Shown one piece after another: positions 56,974 to 64,000 of a DNA stretch of 64,000 nucleotides. The stretch lies in assembly GCF_030272615.1 (NCBI RefSeq), contig NC_081412.1, forward strand, positions 345,966,169 to 346,030,168, in the 5' to 3' direction. This DNA is from Cryptomeria japonica. Taxonomy: Eukaryota > Streptophyta > Pinopsida > Cupressales > Cupressaceae. The stretch's first letter is position 1; each line of letters opens with the position of its first letter. The translations under genes were made by a program, and so were the position numbers. The notes beneath the pieces are model-generated. The model was not told the DNA's origin and ran no database searches. It was given only the letters and a program-made list of their open reading frames with translations.

Positions 56974-58831
56974 AGGGAACCAGTATTGTTGCATCTCACT
57001 AATCCAAGATATGATTGCAATCACGTTATTATATATCATAGATGGCTGCCTTATTTTCTGAACTCAACTCAGACTCAGAAATCTTATTCCATTGATTTTG
57101 ATCCTTCCACTTCTTAATTAATCTTCACCTTTCTCGTACTTCTCAAACCTGTCTTTACTACTTTACAAATCTGCATATATCCCATTTAAGATCTGCATAT
57201 ATTATTCTTCTAGATCTACATATGTTCCTTGTTCTAAATATGTGTATATTCCTCCTAAATCTGCTTAAATTGCTGAAATTCGTATAACTTACATCTTATA
57301 TTTTTTGTACCTTCATATCTTATTGGGGAGACACACTTCTTTGAAGGGAGATATTCATTTAGACGGTCATCTCCTGATTGCTGTCTTATTATTCAAGTCA
57401 GACCTGTTTTCTGATTATAGATCAAATTCGTATTTCCATTCCTTCGATGCCCCTTCAATGGCCCCAAATGGGTAGGTCTCCCCCCTTTTATATCTTCCAT
57501 GGTGGGATGAATAGTCACCACCTTATTTACCATCACAACCCTTAACCAAAGGGTGCATCACTTCCATCACTGCCCAAAACCTTTTTATTGTGTCAGCTCT
57601 TAGGTAAATAACTCCATGGGCCATCTTAACATTAATCATGCTACTGCTCAAGAGGAATAATTCTGAGTCGGCCTCTAGTAAAAATATTCCTGAGTTGGCC
57701 TCTAAATGTCATTTATGCTAGTCACTTGGAATTATTATAAGTGTAACCAACTAGTATCTAAGAATAGAATGGCCAACCAGTATTAGAATTGTCGGCCAGT
57801 ATTTGCTAAATGTTAGGTTATTTTCAGGGATCTGATCAGTATATAGGAGTCTCTCATTCCCTTGAAGAGTGCAATTTGTAATAATCTGCTGGTGCTATGG
57901 CAGGGGCATGACAAGCTCACAAGAGCAGAACATCTCAAAATGACAGAAAAAGAGCTGCATTTGTGATTTTTCGATCCTTGGGATTGCCTATAAATGAAAG
58001 CTGGCTGGGTACATATGGAACAATCTATAAATGCAAACAAAGGGGCGATACAAAAGGAATCGTTTCCTCTTAGAAACCTACCCTTTTATCTGCTCATTCA
58101 GCCGCACATTGTGGAACTGTTAGCTAATACAAATTGGCAGTTGCAAAACACTAGGACAGTCATGCATCTGCTAGGGCTATTATACAAGTTCTTGAAATAA
58201 TAGGGTAACAGGACTGTAGCAGCAAAAAAAAATTAGGGAAAAAATAAGATTAAAAAACTGTAAAAAATGTTGAAAAGAGAGAGAAAAAATACTTGTTTTC
58301 GAAATCTAAAGGCATTTCCATAGCACAGAGATATAGAAAGCAAAAAAAATAGAGTTTAGCCCATGAATTGTCTAAAATAGAGAGTGTAGCCCATAAATTG
58401 TCCAGATGAAAAGTTTGTCTAAAATAGCAGAATGTAGTGTATGCTAGCAAATGATTCTTTCGTAAAGTTTGCATTTAGTTGATAAAGTTATTGCTAAGTT
58501 AAAAATAAAACATTTTTGCTGAATGATATGTGAGTAAACCTCTAGTCTTGTTGTATGATGTAAGCAGATGGTAAAATACAACAACTGCATTCCAGATTAT
58601 TATTAATATCAAAAGAAAGTTCAATCATAGAGACTGCACTATCATAACAAACTCTGAAACCTTCAAAAACTTAGTAAGACCCTAGGTTGTCAGGAGACTG
58701 GTACTGGTACTGATACAGAAGTTTGGTACTAGTACTGCTATGTCTATTTTTTTAAATAGGAGATAGGGATACTTGGAGACGCCATTTTTTCGTATAATTT
58801 AATAATTTATAGAAAATATCATGACATTGAA
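56974..58831. other. Unassigned AT-rich region upstream of E5
   Basis: No gene recognised. 57130-57300 repeats ATCTGCATATAT-like phrases. 58690-58740 has GGTACTGGTACTGATAC and TTGGTACTAGTACTG repeats. Short open frames (57994-58200, 58250-58474) have no recognisable content. Confidence 0.3.
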
Positions 58832-58939
58832 CTTTCTGTTGAACACTATATTTGAAAATAAAAATATATAAAAAAATGTATGTTTCCATAAGCATGAAGA
58901 CTAAAGGATGTTTCGGCCAGCAAATTGTATCGAGCACTG

Positions 58940-59480
58940 CAAAAGACGTTTCATCGAAAGAGTATTTTCATCGAAAAGAGGTACGTAAAGCACCATGCAA
59001 AAGTATTTCGACAAAAGGTTACCTTCGATGAATACAAAGAACCGTTCATCGATACCCCAAGTTTCATCGAAAAGGTAAAAGCAAAAGGCGAAAAGGCAAA
59101 AGGTGATTTCGAAGGAATATCATTACCGAAGAAACTCAAAAGGCATTCATCGAAATGCAAGTTTTCATCGATGAACATGACGTCGAACAAAGGCAAAGTT
59201 GTTTCATCGATAAAGAGGGATATCGATGAAAAAAGGATATCGATGAACATACATAGGCCTTCACCGAAGAAAGAAACTCACCGAAAAGAATGATTTCGAT
59301 GGAAATTGCAAGTGACTTATCGAAAAAGGGGTTTATCGATGAAAGACTGATTTCGATGAGTCTTAAAAGCGGCTTCTCGACATGAGCTATTCGCCGAAAC
59401 AATAGCATCGAAGAAAATGAGCTTTCGATGGAAGATTTAAACACTCGGCCGAAGACAAGGGTTTCATCGATAACTTGAAA
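58940..59480 (+). repeat. TCGA-rich degenerate repeat tract in the E5 leader
   Basis: I count about 21 TCGA tetramers in roughly 540 bp, where about two would be expected by chance. They sit mostly within TTTCATCGA(T/A), GATATCGATGAA and GATTTCGATG, at 15-45 bp spacing. The tract is open on both strands, giving FIE/FID-containing translations (58925-59293 on +, 59136-59489 on -), which I regard as by-products. Its position matches the repeat tracts in the E2, E3 and E4 leaders, though the sequences differ. Confidence 0.85.
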
Positions 59481-59742
59481 TATGAGCACTTTGAGCGAAC
59501 TGTACTTCCCGCGAAAGAGTTAAAGGCCCAATTGAAGAGTGTCACATCTGCAATTAAGTTTAAACACTTGAGTAGCCGTTATAGATGCAGAACATTAACT
59601 GTGCACAAGTGGCCCATACGATTACAGTTGAACTGAGTGAATTTTCGTAAGAACCAGATCGATGCTAAAACACTGAGAATTGCGAAGAACTTGCAGAGAC
59701 TTGCGAACGATAGCCAGAAGAGTTGAGCATTCTTCCAAGTAA

Positions 59743-62700
59743 GTGTTGTCTCTCGTATTTACTGTAATTATGGAACCTTCGTCTTCTTCTTCTAAAAGGA
59801 GTAGGAAAGGAAAAGAGCTGAACCCTGAAGAGAAGCCCAAGAGACAAAAGAAAGAAGGGAGAGCTCTGACTCAGGATTTGTTAGACCAGTGTCCATCGTC
59901 TGGCGTAAGGTCCAAAAAGATTAAAAGTGAAGAAGAAGGATTAGAGGATAGATTTGAGAATCTAGGAGACATTTGGATTGAAATCAGAGGGCATGAGTTA
60001 TTCTTATTTGGCTACAAAAGAAGGGATGCACCAGAACCCATAAGTAATCTATGGAAGAAGAACTTAGGCAAATTGGTAGTCCCAAATGTGTTTGTAGACG
60101 TAGAATTGATGAAAGCTCTGGTAGATTGCTACAACCCCAGAACCAAAACCATATGTGATTACAGAGGGAATACATTAGTAGTAATTAACAAACAGACTAT
60201 TGATATGGTCTTTGATTTGGACTGGGAAGTAGAGGAGAATATCGATATGAAGAAACTTTCACAGGAATTCTTTAGTTTGGAAAATATCTACAGGACTTGG
60301 AGACTACCTGTTCACAGGCCAAAAGTGGGTGGGTCATTTGTTCCGTTTGGCAAAGATGACAAGGTGCCGTTTGATGTCAACCACTTCCATCCATATTTCA
60401 AGTATACATATTATGCTGCAGCCCAAGTACTAGGCCTAGAGGCTCATCCACTCATGGATATTGGGGTTATGGTTCTGTGTGCTGACTTACAGTCAAAGGA
60501 CCCTAGGTCATTTGATTTTGCCACTTATGTTGCAGATGCCTTAAATCATGGATTAGAAAAGATGAAAGGGGACCTTGTGAATATTCATTTTTCATTGTAC
60601 TCCTTGTTAATGCATATCATTCTTTATTGTGGACAAGAAATTAACTTTTGGTCAGATGAGTTCAGCATTAGATCTTATGATAAGAATGGTCTGAAGAAGC
60701 CAGTTCAATTATGGGTATCTGCATGGGACCAGAGGTTCATGAACAACCAATATTGGCACTTTCAAGAATACTTTGTGAAACCTCTTAGTGCAGCTTTTGG
60801 GCAACACAGGGATTACACTTTGTCCCCTGAAATCAAGAGGTTCCTCAGACCAAAGGACTTCTCTCCAGAGTCACAGATTGATCATAATTGGGGTGATTGG
60901 TATTGCCATGATAATCACACAGAAATAAGGGTATTTGGATATGAAGGGCAACCCCACATGCTTCCGATTACGGTGCCAAACAGGGTGGCTAGCCTTGAAA
61001 TTATCAGACAATTATCTATTGCCAGTGCTAAGCATCTTACAGACTTCGGTAAACAATCTATTCTTCCAGGTTTATTAGTCTTCTCTGATTTCATTGTTAA
61101 GAGTTCAAAAAGTTATCATTTACTTCAGAATAAATTAAACTATTATGGCATGACTCTGGGTGAGCCTAGGGAAAACTTCGATCCTGAAGGATATATAAGA
61201 GCTGCCAGGGCATCACAAAAACTCAAAGCTGGAATACATGTGGCCAAAATGCCAGATGACTTGATTAAGAACCTTGAACGAGAGGAGGCCAAAGCTTTAA
61301 AAGGAAAGAGTGAGTTAGTTTGGGAGGCCTACAAATGGAAAAGGGCAAGGGGAATGATAGATGGAGACCTAATTGGAAATCTCCAAGATCCTCTGGAAGT
61401 AGCTAAAAGGCTGCTTCAACATGAAGCAGAAATTATGCACAGAGTGCCTTCGCAATTCCTTCATTTCATTAATACTGAGAAGGACAGTCAGCCCCTAGCT
61501 CACATGTCACCAAAGTCGACTGCCAGTAGTATCCCACCTGATTCTCCTAGGGAAGATTATCCTCCTGGTTTTGAAGCAGAAATGAATATGGACACTGGCG
61601 AGATTAACATCAAGGATGTTGTTGATATCAGAATGACTGAGCATGAAGACTTCGTTGCTGATGATGGATTTGCCTCTTCTAGGGAGTTCCTCTCATTTTT
61701 GTACCAATACAAAGGAGCTCATGTAAAACGAAGCATGGCTGGAAGACCAGAGGAGGAACAGATGAAGAGATTACAGGATGAAATTGATGTCCTCATGAAA
61801 GACATGACTCCTGAGAAAGGGAGGAAATTATTAAAAGAGGCCGGTGTAATCATCTTCTCCGGTTGGGATATAAATTCAGCACTCTTATTTGATGGCTTCC
61901 TGAAGAAACAAGATTTGAATCAACAGGTGTTGCCTCAGGAGATAGATAAATTGTTCCTAGGCTCTGGATATGATCCAGACAAGAAAGCTCTCCTACAGTG
62001 GGCACTATATCCAAAGGGGAAGAGGCCTATCATTGTAGACATTGAAGAAACCTTTGGACACCTCATGGTTCATCAAGTTGGGAAAACTGATCCTAGGGTC
62101 ACTGCAAAGCTCAACCTGGATGTTGCAAGATTGAACCTAGACCAGACAGAGTTTTTGGTCAGAGAGAACGTCACATATAAGGGGTTATATGAAAAATCTA
62201 AAGAGGAAAATCAAAAGTTGCAGGCAAAAGTATTGCAACTAGAGACAGGGACTCCTATCAGCGAGTACACCTCATACCCCGCGGGACGTAGCTTGGACGA
62301 TGTCTCTGATGCTCTGTACTGGAAGTATCAAGCAGAAAAGGCAAATAAACGCGCAGACAGTATCCAACAAAAGATGGACAAATTGGTCAATGATATCATC
62401 GGACATCGGTTTAACACCATGCTCTTACAGGTTGAACCATATTGGAAAGTATACAATGGAACGATAAAAGCGTTAACAGAGCATGAGAGGTTAAAAGCAC
62501 GACTACATGAAGTACTAAACAATGTCGATGCCATGACACCAGAGGAAAAAGCCGAGGGGACTGCGTATATGGAAAATCATATCAAACTTGAAGATATGCT
62601 AAGAAGAGACCTGAAGGAATTGGATGATGAGAAACCCGTTGGAATGCCTTCCGTCTACAAAGAAGGAGAAGTGATATCCCTGGAGGATTTGCAAAAAGAG

Positions 62701-62919
62701 CTCATCAGCGTCAGGGATTGGGCCTTGTCAGAGATAGATCGAAGTAAGGATATGGCCCCTACTGTTAACCAGATAATATTCAAGTATCTGTCGCTGGGAG
62801 ATGAATTGAAGAAACAAACTCCTCGAATCAAAACCTTCAAAGACGATGATTACATTCATCATTTGGGGCTCCTGAATCTCTTTTTGCTTAAGTTTAGAAA
62901 TATTCAAATTAACGATTAG
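59743..62919 (+). CDS. Intact E-unit family protein (1,058 codons; likely start 59770 gives 1,049 aa), function unknown
   Basis: One uninterrupted frame, the only undamaged member here. The ATG at 59743 lies in a splice-donor-like, weak context; the next ATG at 59770 opens with a Ser-run and a Lys/Arg-rich segment (residues about 14-50, KPKRQKKEGR) that looks like a nuclear localisation signal, so I prefer 59770. Residues about 75-480 are a globular helical region sharing blocks with copy 3: EL..., CYNPRTKTI, a TEIRVFGYEGQP block parallel to TYLRIHGFQSEP, then ENFDPEGYI parallel to ERFDPDKK. An acidic, Pro-rich linker follows (about 585-640). Residues about 830-1040 are strongly heptad-like. 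Overall order and length match copies 1-4. No catalytic motif of integrase, RT, protease, helicase or hAT type seen. Resemblance in style to plant mobile-domain or 'putative plant transposon' proteins is an untested guess. Confidence 0.8.
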   Translation: MLSLVFTVIMEPSSSSSKRSRKGKELNPEEKPKRQKKEGRALTQDLLDQCPSSGVRSKKIKSEEEGLEDRFENLGDIWIEIRGHELFLFGYKRRDAPEPISNLWKKNLGKLVVPNVFVDVELMKALVDCYNPRTKTICDYRGNTLVVINKQTIDMVFDLDWEVEENIDMKKLSQEFFSLENIYRTWRLPVHRPKVGGSFVPFGKDDKVPFDVNHFHPYFKYTYYAAAQVLGLEAHPLMDIGVMVLCADLQSKDPRSFDFATYVADALNHGLEKMKGDLVNIHFSLYSLLMHIILYCGQEINFWSDEFSIRSYDKNGLKKPVQLWVSAWDQRFMNNQYWHFQEYFVKPLSAAFGQHRDYTLSPEIKRFLRPKDFSPESQIDHNWGDWYCHDNHTEIRVFGYEGQPHMLPITVPNRVASLEIIRQLSIASAKHLTDFGKQSILPGLLVFSDFIVKSSKSYHLLQNKLNYYGMTLGEPRENFDPEGYIRAARASQKLKAGIHVAKMPDDLIKNLEREEAKALKGKSELVWEAYKWKRARGMIDGDLIGNLQDPLEVAKRLLQHEAEIMHRVPSQFLHFINTEKDSQPLAHMSPKSTASSIPPDSPREDYPPGFEAEMNMDTGEINIKDVVDIRMTEHEDFVADDGFASSREFLSFLYQYKGAHVKRSMAGRPEEEQMKRLQDEIDVLMKDMTPEKGRKLLKEAGVIIFSGWDINSALLFDGFLKKQDLNQQVLPQEIDKLFLGSGYDPDKKALLQWALYPKGKRPIIVDIEETFGHLMVHQVGKTDPRVTAKLNLDVARLNLDQTEFLVRENVTYKGLYEKSKEENQKLQAKVLQLETGTPISEYTSYPAGRSLDDVSDALYWKYQAEKANKRADSIQQKMDKLVNDIIGHRFNTMLLQVEPYWKVYNGTIKALTEHERLKARLHEVLNNVDAMTPEEKAEGTAYMENHIKLEDMLRRDLKELDDEKPVGMPSVYKEGEVISLEDLQKELISVRDWALSEIDRSKDMAPTVNQIIFKYLSLGDELKKQTPRIKTFKDDDYIHHLGLLNLFLLKFRNIQIND

Positions 62920-63829
62920 TATTGTGAAAAGTCGTGTCTCTTCATGAAAAGCCTTCATCCTCATATATATATGAGAATGATTTTTGTAATGTAGGGTGAT
63001 AGTGATTAGATAAGAAGAAGATGGCGATGTATGACAGCCTGTAAGTTTTACAAATTTCGATGGAATACATGCTATGAACTATTGCTTTTCTTTGCGTATG
63101 TGTTGTGGATTATTTCACTTTGTCTTGGCAATCGTCTGTGATATTATCTAAAGTGATAAGGTTATTCATATTCTTGAAATCAAATCTGTGCTTCATGTTA
63201 TAACGTTGAAACAAAAGTTTTGCTTGCGAATTGTAATTGTTCCTTGCAGTACTTCATTGATTGGTCCCTTAAAGGTAGGGTTAAAATTCATTCAATCAGC
63301 ACATGATATAAGCATTCAAATTGATCTCAAAAGAAATAATAACCGACAGGTCTACAAAAGGGTGGATTAAAAAACTGTCTCACAGGCTCGCATAATAAGT
63401 CCTGAAGAAAGTACAATGACTCTGTAGCCCAAACAGCAAAGAAGGCACTGGTCAAAACAGATTACACTCATCATTATATTTCACCATTTGTTATTTTAAA
63501 AGCAAACAGAAGTAGTTAGGAAACATAGATCGAATAGCTTCTACAACAACAATCTTGAACTCATCTGCTATATCTCCATTCAAGGAACTCATGCCATTTC
63601 AAAGATCAGGAGATATCAGATTAGGATAATACATCTGCTATAAAAAGCACTGGTTATTGGAGACATTCAGTGAATAGGTATACCCGCCTAGGTCCTGCAG
63701 AGCCTAAAGTGAGAGAGTTAGCAACCAAACAGGTTCACTCTACATGTTGGCCAAGTCAATTGGAGGGTTTGATCATAGGAGTTGGCATTTCCTTAGAACC
63801 TATCCAATCTGTTGATTTGAGACCCAACA
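62920..63829 (+). mobile_element. 3' end module of unit E5
   Basis: Noncoding from the stop to CCCAACA. TATA-like CATATATATATG lies at 62962-62973. From about 63140 it aligns with 17690-18406 of M1, including the GTATACCCGCCTAGGTCC block at 63678, which is nearly identical to 18256. Interpreted as TATA-R-U5. Confidence 0.7.
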
Positions 63830-63834
63830 CTTTC

Positions 63835-64000
63835 AACATTGCTAATCCTTTGGCAAGGGTATGCCCAAATACTAAACATGCAATGAAAAAAATTCAGGAG
63901 AAAAGGAAGTATCAAACACCCAACAGCAATCCAAAATAATAGGATAAAAGGAGAGAAGAGTTCATCTAGAACTAAAACATCCATCAGAAGAAAAGGAATT
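63835..64000. other. Flank downstream of E5
   Basis: AT-rich, no feature seen. It joins to the sequence before 58832 when E5 and one CTTTC are removed. Confidence 0.4.

Larger units (their letters stand above)
58837..63829 (+). mobile_element. E5: complete 4.99-kb ORF-bearing LTR-like unit with intact gene, TSD CTTTC
   Basis: It starts TGTTGAACAC at 58837 and ends GACCCAACA at 63829, with perfect CTTTC duplications at 58832-58836 and 63830-63834. Order: an AT-rich start, a TCGA-rich tract (58940-59480), an intact 1,058-codon ORF (59743-62919), a TATA-like CATATATATATG (62962-62973) 44 bp after the stop, and about 866 bp to the end. The last ~900 bp align with M1. The perfect TSD and undamaged ORF suggest a recent insertion. 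No primer site, gag or pol. Confidence 0.88.

Noticed and set aside
58925-59489. ORFs of 99-122 codons in the E5 leader
   Set aside because: They follow the TCGA repeat words and are open on both strands; no resemblance to the family or to a known domain.
63670-63939. 89-codon ORF at the E5 end, partly conserved in M1
   Set aside because: It crosses the end of E5 at 63829 into unrelated flank, and the M1 copy has a stop. The conservation is that of the LTR-like 3' module.

Overview
This window is eukaryotic nuclear DNA from a seed plant, most likely a conifer or other large-genome gymnosperm. That placement is an inference: the DNA is AT-rich, I recognise no complete host gene, and there are many layers of old, methylation-decayed retroelements, plant Ty1/copia and Ty3/gypsy primer sites, a plant hAT transposase relic, a TRIM and a tRNA-derived SINE.

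The most interesting content is a protein family of about 1,050-1,095 residues that I cannot name. It occurs at least six times: copy 1 (1-2584, +), copy 2 (5075-8288, +), copy 3 (34315-31031, -), copy 4 (about 41319 to 28599, -, in pieces), an intact divergent copy 5 (59743-62919, +) and a poor relic (about 13800-14700, +). Each of the best-bounded copies lies inside a unit with LTR-like ends: it starts TGTTG, ends CAACA and has a 5-bp target-site duplication (TSD). The units are E3 30073-37229 (TSD CACCC), E4 27366-43652 (GGTCT/GGTCC) and E5 58837-63829 (CTTTC). The gene order is fixed: a leader with a unit-specific repeat tract, the ORF, then a TATA box 800-866 bp before the unit end. The simplest reading is an LTR whose U3 encodes a large protein. 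M1 (17146-18406) has an E5-like 3' half without the ORF.

Layout. 1-9248: unit E1 apparently inserted in the 5' tip of unit E2. 9454-11223: solo LTR F3. 11233-12365: copia LTR, initiator-Met PBS and a tRNA-like segment. 12366-15925: repeat leader plus the copy-7 relic. 16664-20004: solo LTR F1, holding M1. 20621-20901: SINE. About 22500-23686: part of another LTR. 24013-25605: microsatellite, an ORF fragment and a 0.5-kb tandem duplication.

26030-48516 is one deep nest readable from TSDs: a hAT transposase gene was split by a 20.4-kb LTR element (26529-46977). Its gag-like ORF was split by E4. E4's ORF was split by a solo LTR (38140-39358) and by a gypsy element (28728-37309). The gypsy 5' LTR was then split by E3. 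A 377-bp TRIM sits in the 3' LTR of the 20.4-kb element.

48800-49942: a retroposon with a 16-bp TSD. 52108-54333: solo LTR F2. 55518-56514: copia-type solo LTR. 58837-63829: E5 with the intact ORF.

No complete pol, integrase or reverse transcriptase was recognised, so the E units cannot move alone. A short palindrome, ACTTACTA(N4)TAGTAAGT, recurs near the 5' ends of F1, F2, F3 and E4 and ties these LTR types together. All calls come from reading the sequence and comparing copies by eye; no database was consulted.
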